A stretch of 64,000 nt of DNA, taken from Brevibacillus humidisoli (GTDB lineage Bacteria > Bacillota > Bacilli > Brevibacillales > Brevibacillaceae). A program made the position numbers and the translations under genes. This document shows, in pieces, positions 8,180-19,225 of this stretch; position 1 is the stretch's first letter; each line of letters starts with the position of its first letter. The stretch is taken from assembly GCF_020923435.1 (NCBI RefSeq), contig NZ_CP087263.1:1135970-1199969 (forward strand), written 5' to 3'. The notes beneath the pieces were generated by a model that did no database searches, had not been told where the DNA came from, and was given only the letters and a program-made list of their open reading frames with translations.

Positions 8180-10626
8180 TGCTGGCACAAGTGATTGTCG
8201 ATGTCCCGACCGCGCGTACCAATCGCCCATTTGACTATCTTGTCCCGGAGGCGTTGAGTGATCGGGTGGCGGTTGGCAGCCGTGTGATTGTTCCCTTTGG
8301 ACCGCGCAAGCTGCAGGGCTACATCGTTGGTCTACAGCAGAGCGAACAGGCGGATCTGCCGCAACTTGGCGGTATGGAGCAAAGACTGAAACCGATCGAG
8401 CAGGTAATGGACGAGCTGCCGCCGCTCACTTCAGAGTTGATCCAGCTGGCGGAATGGATGAGCAAACAGTATCTCTGTCCCTGGGTAACCGCACTGCAAG
8501 CGATGATCCCTGCTGTTTTGAAGGGAAAAGCGGAGAAGCAGCTGGCCGCTACCGAGCTCCTCGATGCGGCAGCTGCCTCCACTTCCTCGCTGCTGAGTGA
8601 ACTGAGGCAGGGACGTGTGCTGCCTCTCTCGGAAGTGGAGAAGCGGTTTCCCGAGGAGGCTGTGCTGCTACAGGGGTGGTTGAAGGCTGGATGGGTTACC
8701 CTTACCCAGCGCGTGCGTGATCGCGTCACCCGCAAGCAGGTGACAATGGTTTCGCTGGCAGTGACAAAAGAAGAGGTCGCAGAATTGATTGCCTCTCTGC
8801 CTACCCGTGCGGAACGGATGAAGCAGGTGCTCAGCTACCTGTCCGACCTCGAGCAGCCAATCTCAATGACCGAGCTCCTCGATCTGCTGCAGACAAGCCG
8901 TTCTACCGTAAACAGTTTGCAGAAAAAAGGCTGGGTGCGGATCGAGCGCAGGGAAGTGTACCGGGATCCATATGAGCATAAACAAGTTGAGTCACAGCCC
9001 CGGCACGAACTGACAGATGAACAAGCAGAGAGTCTGGCACAGATCGGACGTATGCTTGCAGCGAGGCAATACGCTTCGTTTTTACTGCATGGCGTGACGG
9101 GAAGCGGCAAGACGGAAGTGTACATGGAAGCGATTGAGCAGACGATCGCATCGGGGCGGGAGGCTATCTTTTTGGTGCCTGAGATTTCACTTACCCCGCA
9201 GATGGTGGACCGGTTTAAAGCACGGTTTGGCCAAAAAGTGGCTGTTTTGCACAGCGCGCTCTCTCAAGGGGAGCGCTACGACGAGTGGCGCAAGATTCAG
9301 CGTCAGGAAGTACAAGTAGTGGTCGGGGCGCGTTCGGCGATCTTCGCTCCGTTTCGGCGGTTGGGCCTGATCGTGATTGACGAAGAACACGAAACCTCTT
9401 ACAAACAAGAAGAGACTCCTCGTTATCATGCACGTGACGTAGCGATCTGGCGGGCCAAGCAGAATCAGGCGGTTCTCGTATTGGGCAGTGCTACACCTTC
9501 ATTGGAAACATACGCGCTGGCCACACGCGGACGTTATCATCTGCTTAGTATGAGAGAGAGGGGCGGCGGTCGATCGATGCCGTCTGTCCATCTGGTAGAC
9601 ATGCGGGAAGAATTGCGTTCCGACAACCGCTCGATGTTCAGTCGGACGCTGCACGAGATGATCGAGGATCGCCTGGCCAAGCAGGAACAGATTGTGCTCT
9701 TTTTGAACCGACGAGGTTTTTCTACCTTTGTCATGTGTCGTTCTTGCGGCTATACGATGCGTTGTCCCCACTGTGACATCTCGCTTACCTATCACCGTAC
9801 AAATCATTCTGCACGCTGTCATTATTGCGGCTATGCGGTACCTCAGCCCAATCACTGTCCGGACTGCCAAAGTCCACATATCCGCTTCTTCGGCACTGGC
9901 ACGCAGAAGGTGGAGCAAGAGTTGGCCCGTCTGTTCCCGGGCGTGCGGGTGATACGAATGGACGTGGATACGACATCGCGCAAAGGAGCCCATGAAACGC
10001 TGCTTGGCCGGTTTCGCAGTCATCAGGGAGACGTGCTGCTCGGTACGCAGATGATTGCCAAAGGACTTGATTTTCCGCGTGTTACGCTGGTCGGCGTGAT
10101 CGCTGCTGATACATCACTCCACCTGCCTGATTTTCGGGCAGCGGAAAAGACCTTTCAACTGCTCACCCAGGTAGGGGGGCGGGCAGGGCGCCATTCCTTA
10201 GCTGGAGATGTGGTGATCCAGACGTACACGCCGGAGCACTACAGTATCCGCCATGCCACTCATTACGACTATGAAGGGTTTTATCAGATCGAGATGGGGC
10301 ACCGCAAAAAGACGGGCTACCCGCCTTTTTATCGGTTAGTGCTGCTTACCTTTTCTCACCAGGATGTGCCGGTCGTGATCCGCGCCGCAGAAAACTACGC
10401 TGGCTATCTCCGCCCCCGTCTCTCTCCTACCACGCAGCTCCTGGGTCCGGTGGCATCGCCGATTGCCCGTCTGAAGGATAGATTTCGCTTCCAACTCATG
10501 CTAAAATATCGGGATGAACCAAAAGTGGTGGAACTGCTTGCCCAAGCAAATCAGCACTTTTCTGAGTGGATCAAACAGCATCAGGTGGCAGTGACGATTG
10601 ACGTCGACCCCCAGATGTTACTATAG
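8176..10626 (+). CDS. priA: Primosomal replication helicase PriA
   Basis: Restarts replication at stalled forks by loading the primosome. Of 816 residues: an N-terminal DNA-binding domain, Walker [16 protein letters not shown], the DEEH box in [22 protein letters not shown], and the zinc-binding module with paired Cys motifs (CRSCGY, CPHC, CHYCGY, CPDC) near residues 518-560, followed by the C-terminal helicase lobe. It overlaps coaBC by an ATGA junction, so translation is coupled. Confidence 0.97.
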   Translation: MMLAQVIVDVPTARTNRPFDYLVPEALSDRVAVGSRVIVPFGPRKLQGYIVGLQQSEQADLPQLGGMEQRLKPIEQVMDELPPLTSELIQLAEWMSKQYLCPWVTALQAMIPAVLKGKAEKQLAATELLDAAAASTSSLLSELRQGRVLPLSEVEKRFPEEAVLLQGWLKAGWVTLTQRVRDRVTRKQVTMVSLAVTKEEVAELIASLPTRAERMKQVLSYLSDLEQPISMTELLDLLQTSRSTVNSLQKKGWVRIERREVYRDPYEHKQVESQPRHELTDEQAESLAQIGRMLAARQYASFLLHGVTGSGKTEVYMEAIEQTIASGREAIFLVPEISLTPQMVDRFKARFGQKVAVLHSALSQGERYDEWRKIQRQEVQVVVGARSAIFAPFRRLGLIVIDEEHETSYKQEETPRYHARDVAIWRAKQNQAVLVLGSATPSLETYALATRGRYHLLSMRERGGGRSMPSVHLVDMREELRSDNRSMFSRTLHEMIEDRLAKQEQIVLFLNRRGFSTFVMCRSCGYTMRCPHCDISLTYHRTNHSARCHYCGYAVPQPNHCPDCQSPHIRFFGTGTQKVEQELARLFPGVRVIRMDVDTTSRKGAHETLLGRFRSHQGDVLLGTQMIAKGLDFPRVTLVGVIAADTSLHLPDFRAAEKTFQLLTQVGGRAGRHSLAGDVVIQTYTPEHYSIRHATHYDYEGFYQIEMGHRKKTGYPPFYRLVLLTFSHQDVPVVIRAAENYAGYLRPRLSPTTQLLGPVASPIARLKDRFRFQLMLKYRDEPKVVELLAQANQHFSEWIKQHQVAVTIDVDPQMLL

Positions 10627-10639
10627 GAGGCAAAAAGAA

Positions 10640-11116
10640 ATGGCGATACGAACAATTGTGAAGCATCCCGATCCGATTTTACGGGAGAAAGCAAAGCCGG
10701 TCACCAAGTTTACACCGAACCTGCATAAGCTGCTGGATGATATGGCGGAGACGATGTACGATGCCGACGGTGTGGGACTGGCTGCACCCCAGGTAAGCAT
10801 CCTCAAGCGAGTTATCGTGATGGACTGTGGTGAGGGTCTGATAGAAATGGTAAATCCTGAAATCATCGCTAGCGAAGGAGAACAGTTCGATTACCCGGAG
10901 GGCTGCCTGAGCATACCTGGCCTGCGCGGCGACGTACGCCGATACCAATGGGTGAAGTTGCGGGCACAGGATCGACACGGTCAGCCGTTTGAGATGGAGG
11001 CAGAAGAACTGCTCGCCCGGTGTGCCCAGCACGAGATTGACCATCTGGACGGCATCTTGTTCCTCGACAGAGCGGAACGTGTCTATCCGATCAGCAAGGA
11101 TGAGGAAGGGGAGTAG
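10640..11116 (+). CDS. def: Peptide deformylase
   Basis: Removes the formyl group from nascent proteins. All three family motifs are present: [13 protein letters not shown] and the metal-binding HEIDH (QHEIDHLDG). ATG 10640 follows TAGGAGG, giving 158 residues; a longer frame overlapping priA is not used. It forms the standard def-fmt-rsmB translation cluster with the next genes. Confidence 0.97.
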   Translation: MAIRTIVKHPDPILREKAKPVTKFTPNLHKLLDDMAETMYDADGVGLAAPQVSILKRVIVMDCGEGLIEMVNPEIIASEGEQFDYPEGCLSIPGLRGDVRRYQWVKLRAQDRHGQPFEMEAEELLARCAQHEIDHLDGILFLDRAERVYPISKDEEGE

Positions 11117-11121
11117 CAGGT

Positions 11122-12072
11122 TTGAGCAACGCGCGGATCTTGTTCATGGGAACTCCAGATTTTGCCGCTGCCAGCCTGGCGGCGCTGATTGCGGCCGGAC
11201 AATCGGTGGTCGGCGTCGTGACCCAGCCGGATCGGCCAGTTGGCCGAAACCAGGTGCTTAGGCCCTCGCCGGTGAAAGAATTGGCGCTGCAGCATGGATT
11301 GCCGGTGCTGCAGCCGGAAAAAATAAAAGAGCGGGCTGCGCTGGACGAAGTGCTGGCGCAGAATCCCGACTTGATTGTCACCGCAGCTTATGGACAAATT
11401 TTGCCCAAAGAGCTGCTGGAAGCACCGCGATTCGGTGCGATTAATGTACATGCTTCCCTGCTGCCCAAATATCGTGGCGGCGCACCGATCCACCAAGCGA
11501 TTATCGATGGGGAGACGCAATCAGGCGTTACCATTATGTACATGGTGGAACAGCTGGATGCAGGCGACATGCTGAGCAGCGTAACCGTACCAATCGAGGA
11601 GCGTGATACGGTCGGCACCCTGCATGACAAATTGGCGGCTGTCGGCGCCTCCCTGCTGGTCGATACCATCCCCCAACTGCTCCAAGGCAGGATTCAACCG
11701 GTACCCCAGGATCACCAGGCTGCCACGTTCGCTCCGACCATTAAGCGTTCTGACGAACAGATTGACTGGAGCAAGCCGGCAGAGAACGTCTACAATCAGG
11801 TCCGCGGCCTGAATCCTTGGCCGGTCGCTTTTACCAAGTATCAAGGGAAAATCTGGAAAGTATGGTGGGTGGAGAAGGTATCGACGGACAGTCATGTCGG
11901 ACAGCCAGGAACGATCGTAGAGCGCGACCGTGATGGAGTCGTTGTAGCCTGTGGGACAGGCAGCGTCAAATTAATCGAGATTCAGCCGGAAGGAAAAAAG
12001 CGGATGAGTATGCGTGATTTCCTGCAGGGAGCTGGTGCCAAGCTTCAACCTGGCTGCACGTTGGGAGACTGA
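11122..12072 (+). CDS. fmt: Methionyl-tRNA formyltransferase
   Basis: Formylates initiator Met-tRNA using 10-formyl-tetrahydrofolate, the partner reaction of def. Of 316 residues, with MGTPDFAAASL at the N-terminus, the catalytic Asn-His-Asp set in INVHASLLPKYRGGAPIHQAI and GVTIMYM, and a C-terminal tRNA-binding domain. The start is TTG 11122 behind GGAAGGGGAG. Five bases separate it from def. Confidence 0.97.
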   Translation: MSNARILFMGTPDFAAASLAALIAAGQSVVGVVTQPDRPVGRNQVLRPSPVKELALQHGLPVLQPEKIKERAALDEVLAQNPDLIVTAAYGQILPKELLEAPRFGAINVHASLLPKYRGGAPIHQAIIDGETQSGVTIMYMVEQLDAGDMLSSVTVPIEERDTVGTLHDKLAAVGASLLVDTIPQLLQGRIQPVPQDHQAATFAPTIKRSDEQIDWSKPAENVYNQVRGLNPWPVAFTKYQGKIWKVWWVEKVSTDSHVGQPGTIVERDRDGVVVACGTGSVKLIEIQPEGKKRMSMRDFLQGAGAKLQPGCTLGD

Positions 12073-12075
12073 TCG

Positions 12076-13440
12076 ATGAGACAGCCAAGATCGGCGACCG
12101 CTCGGGATGTCGCTCTAGATGTATTGACCAAAGTGGACGAGCACCAATCGTACAGCAATTTGGAGTTGAAAAGCGCGTTGACGAACGCTTCCCTCTCGTC
12201 ACCTGATGTCGGCTTGGTTACGGAACTGGTATACGGGACAACACAACGACGGGGGACGATTGACGGGGTGATCGGCCGCTTGGTCAAAGGGGGGATCGCC
12301 AGGCTGCAGCCGTGGGTACGCAACCTGCTGCGCATGAGCCTGTATCAGATCCGTTACCTGGATCGCGTGCCGGATCGGGCAGCCGTTCACGAGGCGGTCG
12401 AGATCGCCAAACGGAGGGGGCATAAAGGGGTGGCTTCACTGGTGAACGGTGTGCTGCGCAATGTTCTCCGCCGCCCGGAGGTCTGGGACGAACCGCCCCG
12501 CCGTGGTACAGCAGCTGAGATTGCCTGGCTCCACTCACATCCAGAGTGGCTGGTGAAGCGCTGGTTGAAACAGTTTGGCGAGGAGACTACCCGTGCCATC
12601 TGTGAGAGCAACAACCAGCCGCCGCTGCCATCTCTCCGCGTCAATCGATTGAGGATGGAGCGGGATCAATTGTTGTCCGAGCTGCAACGTGAGTTTCCAG
12701 AGGCCGTCAGCTCTCGGCTGAGTAAGCAAGGGGTTGTGCTGCAGAGTGGAAACGTGGCCAAAACGGATTGGTTCGCTTCCGGTTATTGTACGATTCAAGA
12801 CGAAAGTTCGATGCTGGTAGCCCCTGCTCTCACTCCTCGCCCCGGTATGCGGGTGTTGGATGCCTGTGCCGCACCGGGTGGAAAAACAACGCATATCGCT
12901 GAATTGATGGACAACCAGGGAGAAATCGTCGCCTGTGACATCCATCCGCACAAGCGTCAGTTGATCGAGCAGTCTGCAGAGCGGCTGGGTGTGACGATCA
13001 TCAAGACGCTCGTCTGCGACGCAGCCGACCTGCCTGAGCAGGGGATTGGCTTGTTTGACCGGATCTTGCTGGACGCGCCCTGCACTGGTTTGGGTGTGAT
13101 CCGTCGCAAACCAGACCTGAAGTGGAACAAAAAGCCCGATGATATTGCCGATATTGCTCACCTGCAGTATCACCTTTTGACGCAGGTAGCCCCTATGCTG
13201 GCTCCCGGTGGCCTCCTGGTCTACAGTACCTGTACGATTGAACCGGAGGAAAACCAGGAACTGGTGGAGCGGTTCGTTGCCGAACATGAAAACTTTCAGC
13301 TGGATCACTCACTTGTTGAGGACCTTCCTGAGTCAGTAGTCGAACACTGTGATGCAAGCAGTGGCTACGTGCAGATTTTGCCTCACCAGTTTTCAAGCGA
13401 TGGGTTTTTTATCTCCCGGATCAAGCGGGCAGATCTTTAG
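12076..13440 (+). CDS. rsmB: 16S rRNA m5C967 methyltransferase RsmB (Sun)
   Basis: Methylates cytosine 967 of 16S rRNA with S-adenosylmethionine. The first ~140 residues are a NusB-like RNA-binding domain and the C-terminal catalytic domain has the SAM motif LDACAAPGGKTTHIAE and two catalytic Cys contexts, DAPCTGLGVIRRKPD and YSTCTIEPEENQ. 454 residues, normal for the family. It starts three bases after fmt. Confidence 0.96.
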   Translation: MRQPRSATARDVALDVLTKVDEHQSYSNLELKSALTNASLSSPDVGLVTELVYGTTQRRGTIDGVIGRLVKGGIARLQPWVRNLLRMSLYQIRYLDRVPDRAAVHEAVEIAKRRGHKGVASLVNGVLRNVLRRPEVWDEPPRRGTAAEIAWLHSHPEWLVKRWLKQFGEETTRAICESNNQPPLPSLRVNRLRMERDQLLSELQREFPEAVSSRLSKQGVVLQSGNVAKTDWFASGYCTIQDESSMLVAPALTPRPGMRVLDACAAPGGKTTHIAELMDNQGEIVACDIHPHKRQLIEQSAERLGVTIIKTLVCDAADLPEQGIGLFDRILLDAPCTGLGVIRRKPDLKWNKKPDDIADIAHLQYHLLTQVAPMLAPGGLLVYSTCTIEPEENQELVERFVAEHENFQLDHSLVEDLPESVVEHCDASSGYVQILPHQFSSDGFFISRIKRADL

Positions 13441-13603
13441 CGTGTAGGGGTGGAGAGGTGCGAGGGCAACTGTCCAACCCTTTTTTCGTGTCTGCCAAAG
13501 ACGGGAGTGAATTCCCTTTTCCTTTCGATGACCAAAGGGTACAATGTAGATTGATGTTGAGCCCAAATGAGCACCTACTTTTATCATAAAAAAGGTGAAA
13601 TCA

Positions 13604-14674
13604 ATGAAAAACGATACAGCAAACGAGCAACACCCCCTCCTCTACAGTTTGACACTGGATGCATTGAAGGAGTGGCTTACCCAGCAGGGGGAAAAACCGT
13701 TTCGCGCGCAACAGATTTTTGACTGGTTGTACGTCAAGCGGGTGAGGTCATTCGACGAGATGAGCAATCTGTCAAAGTCGCTGCGCGAAAAGTTGAGTGA
13801 GCAGTTTCGCCTCAACGCTCTTGCGGAGATTACCCGCCAGACGTCTGCGGACGGAACGGTCAAGTTTTTGTTCCAATTGCATGACGGCCATGCGATTGAA
13901 ACGGTAATCATGCGCCACAACTACGGCAACAGTGTTTGCGTAACGACACAGGTGGGCTGCCGGATCGGCTGCACCTTTTGCGCCTCTACCCTTGGCGGTC
14001 TGAAGCGCAATCTGGAAGCCGGGGAGATCGTCGCCCAAGTGTTGGCAGCTCAGCGGGCCCTTGACGAGGAAGGGGGGCGGGCTAGCCACGTGGTGGTGAT
14101 GGGAATCGGCGAGCCGTTTGAAAACTTTGAGGCGCTGCTTTCGTTCCTGTCCATCATCAACGACAACCGTGGTCTCAACATCGGACAACGCCATATGACG
14201 GTATCAACCAGCGGGATCGTTCCCAAGATTTACGAGTTTGCCGAGCGGGGCGGTCAGGTGAACCTGGCGATCTCCCTGCATGCACCCAACAGCGAATTGA
14301 GGTCCAAGCTAATGCCGATCAACCGGGGCTTTCCACTGCCCAAACTGTTGGAAGCCTGCCGCAACTATACAGAGAAGACAAATAGACGGATTACGTTTGA
14401 GTATGGTTTGTTCGGCGGCGTAAACGACCAGCCGGAACATGCCGAGGAGTTGGCGGACCTGATCGGAGATATGATGTGCCATATCAACCTGATCCCGGTC
14501 AACTACGTACCTGAGCGTGATTACGTGCGAACGTCCCGCGATGACATCTTTCAGTTTAAGCGAATTTTGGAGAACAGGGGGCTCAACGTCACAATCCGGC
14601 GTGAACACGGCAGCGATATCGCCGCAGCCTGTGGACAGCTGCGGGCGCAGCACGCCAAAGAGACGGTGGGGTGA
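13604..14674 (+). CDS. rlmN: Dual-specificity 23S rRNA/tRNA m2A methyltransferase RlmN
   Basis: A radical-SAM enzyme that methylates A2503 of 23S rRNA and A37 of some tRNAs. The 4Fe-4S motif CRIGCTFC (C-X3-C-X2-C) is intact, as are MGIGEP and the C-terminal catalytic Cys region AAACGQL. ATG 13604 is chosen over GTG 13595 because AAAGGTG at 13591-13597 fits it, giving 356 residues. A 160-base gap after rsmB suggests an internal promoter (a TACAAT at 13540-13545 has only a poor -35). Confidence 0.95.
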   Translation: MKNDTANEQHPLLYSLTLDALKEWLTQQGEKPFRAQQIFDWLYVKRVRSFDEMSNLSKSLREKLSEQFRLNALAEITRQTSADGTVKFLFQLHDGHAIETVIMRHNYGNSVCVTTQVGCRIGCTFCASTLGGLKRNLEAGEIVAQVLAAQRALDEEGGRASHVVVMGIGEPFENFEALLSFLSIINDNRGLNIGQRHMTVSTSGIVPKIYEFAERGGQVNLAISLHAPNSELRSKLMPINRGFPLPKLLEACRNYTEKTNRRITFEYGLFGGVNDQPEHAEELADLIGDMMCHINLIPVNYVPERDYVRTSRDDIFQFKRILENRGLNVTIRREHGSDIAAACGQLRAQHAKETVG

Positions 14675-15444
14675 TGGAGATGGAGATTGCGATGAAATCA
14701 CATGTCGGATGCGTCCGACAGGTGAACGGGGACTTCTACGCCTGTACGATCGACGAGCGAGGACGAGTGCTGGCGGTCGTGGCGGACGGCATGGGCGGTC
14801 ACGCCGCTGGCGATGTCGCGAGCCGAATGGCTGTAGAGATGATCCTGGAAGAACTGCAGAATTCAAAGATCGGTCAGACCTTAGAGGATGAACGAGAAGG
14901 GCTGATGAATGCGCTGCTTCGCGCAAATGAGGAAATCTACCGCTATGCGGAGACTCATCCTGAGTGTGACGGAATGGGAACAACTGTCGTGGCGACGATT
15001 CTCACCCCGTCAGGCGGCGCAACGGCCCATATCGGCGACAGTCGGCTGTACCTGTACGGTGCAGCCGGTTTGTCCCAGCATACAGAAGATCATTCGCTGG
15101 TACAAGAGTTGCTCAAAACGGGACAGATCACGGTTCAGGAGGCGTCCCACCACCCTCAACGCAACGTACTGATGCGGGCGCTGGGGACCGAGCAAAACGT
15201 GCGGATCGATCTGGGCCAGATCACCTGGACAGCAGGTGATGTCGTACTGCTATGTTCAGACGGTTTAAGCAACAAGGTACCGGCTGATGTGATCGAGACG
15301 TGGCTGGAGAAGCCACTCAGCCTGCAGGAACAAATAGATGGGCTGGTTCAATACGCACTGGATTCCGGCGGCGAAGACAACATCACGGTCATTGCGGTAC
15401 GCAACATGGACAAGTCGGTTGACGTCAGTGGGGGAGAGGGGTGA
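14674..15444 (+). CDS. prpC: PP2C-type protein phosphatase (PrpC/Stp)
   Basis: Removes phosphates placed by the neighbouring kinase PrkC. PP2C motifs VVADGMGGHAAGDVAS, GDSRLYLYG, SDGLSN and GGEDNITVI are present in about 256 residues. The first motif, normally R-X-X-N-E-D, reads RQVNGD: the Glu that helps bind the second metal is Gly here. A GTG at 14671 and ATGs at 14680 and 14692 are alternative starts. It overlaps rlmN and prkC by a few bases, so the three genes are coupled. Confidence 0.92.
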   Translation: MEMEIAMKSHVGCVRQVNGDFYACTIDERGRVLAVVADGMGGHAAGDVASRMAVEMILEELQNSKIGQTLEDEREGLMNALLRANEEIYRYAETHPECDGMGTTVVATILTPSGGATAHIGDSRLYLYGAAGLSQHTEDHSLVQELLKTGQITVQEASHHPQRNVLMRALGTEQNVRIDLGQITWTAGDVVLLCSDGLSNKVPADVIETWLEKPLSLQEQIDGLVQYALDSGGEDNITVIAVRNMDKSVDVSGGEG

Positions 15445-15449
15445 GGAGA

Positions 15450-17381
15450 ATGGAAGGTCAACGTCTGGGCGGGCGCTATCAACTGCAGAATCGCATTGGC
15501 GGCGGAGGCATGGCAGTCGTATACAAAGCGACAGATCTCGTACTAAACCGTATCGTTGCCGTCAAAGTACTGCGGTCCCAGTTTGGCAGCGATGAAGATT
15601 TTGTCCAGCGGTTCCGGCGGGAGGCGCAGGCTGTCGCCAGCTTGTCTCATCCAAATGTTGTGAGTGTATACGATGTTGGTCAGGAAGACGATACCTACTT
15701 TATGGTCATGGAATACATAGAAGGATCCAATCTAAAAGATGTGATCAACGAACGAGGGGCCCTGCCGGTTGCAGAAGCGGTGCGAATTGCGCTGCAGATC
15801 TGCGACGCTCTGGATCACGCCCATCAGAATCACATCATTCACCGTGACATCAAACCGCAAAACATCCTGATCGGCACAAACGGCCGGGTGAAAGTAACAG
15901 ACTTTGGCATCGCACGTGCGGTCACCTCAGCGACCATCACACATACTGGTTCCGTCCTCGGTTCTGTTCACTACTTTTCGCCGGAACAGGCTCGCGGCGG
16001 GGTAACGGCTGAAAAATCGGACATTTATTCATTAGGAATTGTCTTATACGAAATGGTGACCGGACAGCTTCCGTTTTCCGGCGATTCACCGATTACGATT
16101 GCCTTGAAGCATTTGCAGGAACCGCTCCCTGAACCGCGCCAAATCAACCCTGACATTCCGCAGAGTGTAGAGAATATCGTGCTCAAAGCACTGGTGAAGG
16201 ATCCGTTTTTGCGATATAGATCGGCGAAGGAAATGATGCTTGATCTGGAAACCTGCCTTGCGCCGGAGCGGCTCAACGAAGAAAAGATCCGCTTTCCTAT
16301 CGATGACGAAGAGACCAAGGTGCTCCCGGCGATCACGCCCGAGATGATGGCCCAGTACAAACCGGAGCATCAGCTTGACAGACGAACGGGTGATGAAGAG
16401 GGAGAATCAGCGGAAGTCAAGAGCAACTGGTGGACGAGAACACTGATCTGGGTCGGTACGATTGGACTTTTTCTGCTGTTGGCTGCTGCCGGGGTGATCT
16501 ATCTCCTGGATGCGATTGAGGTGCCGGAAGTAGCCGTCCCGCCTGTGACCGGCACACCTGTTGCGACGGCTAAACTCAAAATTGAACAAGCCGAACTTGT
16601 CCCAAATGTGATTGAAGACTATCACGAAGAAGAGGAAGGAACAGTCTACAGACAGGAGCCAGCGCCGCCCATGCGGTTGAAGCGAAACAGTGAGGTCACC
16701 TTGTACGTCAGCAAAGGGCCTGAGGAAGTGGCCATGCCGCGAGTGATCGGAGAGAAGGCAAGCATGGTGCAGCAGCAGTTGCAGCAGGATAAGTACAAAG
16801 AAGTGATCATCAAAGAGCGGGAAGACCCAGAGGTTCCGGCAGGACACGTGATTGAGCAGATACCGGCTCCAGACACGCAGGTCGTACCGACAAAGACGGC
16901 GGTTACCCTATATGTCAGCAAAGGGAAAAAGTATGTGAAACTGCCAGAGGTGATCGGCAAGCAATTGGCTGAAGCGAGAGTAGATCTGCTGCAGGCTGGT
17001 TTGGAGGTAGGAGAAGTATCGGAAGAACCTTCCTATGAAGAACAAGATCCGAATGTCGTCCTGTCTACCTATCCGCATGAGCCGGGAATGGAAGTGGCCA
17101 CTGGCACGAAAATTAATTTGCGGGTAAGCAACGGCAAGTATCCGGCCGATGCTCGGATTGGCAGCTATGTGATACATGTCGACCCGGATGGAGAGAAAAT
17201 GGATATACGCATCGTGCGACAAGACGCACGGGGTGAAGGAGTGGTGGAGCAAACGATCAGACAGCCACAGGATTTAACGCTATCACTTGTGCTGTCACCG
17301 GAGAAAGACGCGAAGATTGAAGTCTTCAAAAATGGAGTGCTAGACCAGACGCATCATATCTCGTACGAAAACCTGGAGTAA
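15450..17381 (+). CDS. prkC: Ser/Thr protein kinase with PASTA repeats (PrkC)
   Basis: Membrane kinase that senses muropeptides or lipid II and controls germination and wall homeostasis. The kinase domain (about 1-270) has the Gly-rich loop GGGGMAVVYKATD, the VAVKVL Lys, the HRDIKPQN catalytic loop and VTDFGIARA. One membrane span follows near residues 330-350 (LIWVGTIGLFLLLAAAGVIYLL), then three extracellular PASTA repeats and a C-terminal beta domain. ATG 15450 follows GGGGAGAGGGG; a GTG at 15441 is also in frame. 643 residues. Confidence 0.95.
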   Translation: MEGQRLGGRYQLQNRIGGGGMAVVYKATDLVLNRIVAVKVLRSQFGSDEDFVQRFRREAQAVASLSHPNVVSVYDVGQEDDTYFMVMEYIEGSNLKDVINERGALPVAEAVRIALQICDALDHAHQNHIIHRDIKPQNILIGTNGRVKVTDFGIARAVTSATITHTGSVLGSVHYFSPEQARGGVTAEKSDIYSLGIVLYEMVTGQLPFSGDSPITIALKHLQEPLPEPRQINPDIPQSVENIVLKALVKDPFLRYRSAKEMMLDLETCLAPERLNEEKIRFPIDDEETKVLPAITPEMMAQYKPEHQLDRRTGDEEGESAEVKSNWWTRTLIWVGTIGLFLLLAAAGVIYLLDAIEVPEVAVPPVTGTPVATAKLKIEQAELVPNVIEDYHEEEEGTVYRQEPAPPMRLKRNSEVTLYVSKGPEEVAMPRVIGEKASMVQQQLQQDKYKEVIIKEREDPEVPAGHVIEQIPAPDTQVVPTKTAVTLYVSKGKKYVKLPEVIGKQLAEARVDLLQAGLEVGEVSEEPSYEEQDPNVVLSTYPHEPGMEVATGTKINLRVSNGKYPADARIGSYVIHVDPDGEKMDIRIVRQDARGEGVVEQTIRQPQDLTLSLVLSPEKDAKIEVFKNGVLDQTHHISYENLE

Positions 17382-17397
17382 CGTTGGAGGGAAGCAA

Positions 17398-18291
17398 ATG
17401 CCGGAAGGGCGCATTGTGAAAGCATTGAGCGGATTTTACTACGTGGCGGACGGCCAGCGGGTGCTGCAGTGTCGTGCACGCGGCTTGTTTAAGAAAAAAG
17501 ATGCCAAAGTGACCCCGCTCGTTGGTGATTGGGTCCGCTACGACGAGATCAGTGACAGCGAGGGATACGTGATGGAAGTGACGGACAGGGAGACAGAACT
17601 GGTTCGCCCGCCGATCGCCAATGTGGATCTCGCCATGCTTGTGTTTTCCATGCGGGAGCCGGCATTTGCCTCCATGTTGCTGGACAAATTTTTGGTTCAT
17701 ACGGAGCAGGCTGGGATTGATGCAGTAATTCTCTTGTCCAAAGCAGATCTGGCACCGTCGGAGGAAGTAGACTTGATACGCGCGAAGTACCAGCAGATCG
17801 GATATCGGGTGATTCCCACCTCTACCGTGGAACAGCAGGGGTTGGCTGAGGTTCGTTCCGAATTGGCCGGACATATCACTGTCTTTGCAGGTCAGTCCGG
17901 TGTCGGCAAATCTTCGTTGATCAACCATCTGTTTCCGGGAGTCAGCCTGCAGACGGGCGAGGTGAGTCACCGCTTGGGCAGAGGTCGACACACCACACGT
18001 CATGTAGAGTTGATTCCACTTCTTGACGTGGGCGGCTATGTTGCCGATACTCCCGGATTCAGCTCGCTTGATTTCAACGAACTGAGCGAACTTGACCTGG
18101 CCCAGGCTTTTCGAGATTTCCGCCGACATGCAGACCACTGCAAGTTTCGCGGCTGCCTCCATCTCAGCGAACCGGGATGTGCGGTGCTGGCCGCTTTGGA
18201 AAAAGGTGAGATAGACGCTGAACGGTATCAGCACTATCAGCAGTTTGTGGAAGAGCAAAAAGAACAAAAACGGAGGAACAAATCATGGTAA
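17398..18291 (+). CDS. rsgA: Ribosome small subunit GTPase RsgA
   Basis: Circularly permuted GTPase that checks late 30S maturation. An OB domain (first ~70 residues) is followed by the permuted G motifs in the order G4 (LLSKADL), G1 ([12 protein letters not shown]), G3 (DTPGFSS). The C-terminal zinc module has Cys and His in [14 protein letters not shown]. 297 residues; GGAGGG precedes ATG 17398. It lies between prkC and rpe as in other Bacillales. Confidence 0.96.
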   Translation: MPEGRIVKALSGFYYVADGQRVLQCRARGLFKKKDAKVTPLVGDWVRYDEISDSEGYVMEVTDRETELVRPPIANVDLAMLVFSMREPAFASMLLDKFLVHTEQAGIDAVILLSKADLAPSEEVDLIRAKYQQIGYRVIPTSTVEQQGLAEVRSELAGHITVFAGQSGVGKSSLINHLFPGVSLQTGEVSHRLGRGRHTTRHVELIPLLDVGGYVADTPGFSSLDFNELSELDLAQAFRDFRRHADHCKFRGCLHLSEPGCAVLAALEKGEIDAERYQHYQQFVEEQKEQKRRNKSW

Positions 18292-18932
18292 AGATCGCGC
18301 CATCCATCCTGTCAGCAGATTTTGCCAAGCTGGGAGATGAGATTCGTGATGTGGAACGCGGCGGGGCAGACTGGATTCATGTTGATGTGATGGACGGCCA
18401 CTTTGTGCCGAACATCACGATCGGTCCACTGATTGTGGAAGCGATTCGACCAGTCACGACGCTTCCGCTCGATGTACACTTGATGATCGAAGAGCCTGAC
18501 CGCTACATCCCCCAGTTCGTCAAAAGTGGTGCCGATATCCTGAGTGTTCACCAGGAAGCATGCCGTCACTTGCATCGGACGGTCCATCTGATCAAAGACC
18601 AAGGGGCTAAGGCAGGTGTCGTCCTCAACCCGGCTACACCACTGGTAACGATTGAATCGATTCTTGAAGATGTTGACATGGTCCTGTTCATGACGGTCAA
18701 CCCTGGATTTGGTGGACAACGCTTTATTCACAGTGTCCTGCCCAAGATCCGCTCCCTTCGTCAACTGCTTGAGGAGCGTGGGCTGACCCACGTCGAGATC
18801 GAGGTTGATGGCGGTGTCAATCCGGATACGGCAAGACTGTGCCAACAAGCAGGAGCAAGCGTACTGGTGGCAGGTTCCGCAGTATTTAACCAGGCGGATC
18901 GAGCGCAAGCAATCGCAGCGATTCGCGGCTAG
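18285..18932 (+). CDS. rpe: Ribulose-phosphate 3-epimerase
   Basis: Interconverts ribulose 5-phosphate and xylulose 5-phosphate. TIM-barrel of 215 residues with [13 protein letters not shown], the metal-binding [12 protein letters not shown] and DVHLMI segments, the NPGFGGQ phosphate loop and the VDGGVN metal Asp. It overlaps rsgA by seven bases, with GGAGGAAC inside rsgA as ribosome-binding site. Confidence 0.96.
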   Translation: MVKIAPSILSADFAKLGDEIRDVERGGADWIHVDVMDGHFVPNITIGPLIVEAIRPVTTLPLDVHLMIEEPDRYIPQFVKSGADILSVHQEACRHLHRTVHLIKDQGAKAGVVLNPATPLVTIESILEDVDMVLFMTVNPGFGGQRFIHSVLPKIRSLRQLLEERGLTHVEIEVDGGVNPDTARLCQQAGASVLVAGSAVFNQADRAQAIAAIRG

Positions 18933-18962
18933 TGCAAACCGAACGAATTCCATACCAACCGA

Positions 18963-18992
18963 CGAAGGGCTCCCAAAACAGGGAGCCCTTCG
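18963..18992 (+). terminator. Hairpin after rpe
   Basis: A perfect 12-bp stem (CGAAGGGCTCCC with GGGAGCCCTTCG) with a six-base loop, 30 bases past the rpe stop. The following bases are only moderately T-rich (CTTCATT). It likely ends the long housekeeping transcript. The rest of the 290-base gap up to 19226 shows nothing I can name; a sporulation promoter for spoVM should lie there. Confidence 0.7.
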
Positions 18993-19225
18993 CTTCATTG
19001 TCCGCTGCAGAAAGATATCCGAACCGGGTGTAAGTTTATGTCGGTTGTGACCTTGGTCGCAGGAACGATTCGCTTCTGGGGGCATATACTGATCAGGTAA
19101 TGGTAGTCGTTGTCATACCCTCTTTTTCGTATTTCTCCGTTGAACAGGGCTCATGTTTGTAATGGTACGGAATATGATGTAATAACAATGATTTCGGTTT
19201 GCCCTTAAGGGAGGTGCGGTATGAC

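Noticed and set aside
13500-13603. Promoter for rlmN using TACAAT at 13540
   Set aside because: No acceptable -35 at 16-18 bases upstream, so not called as a feature.
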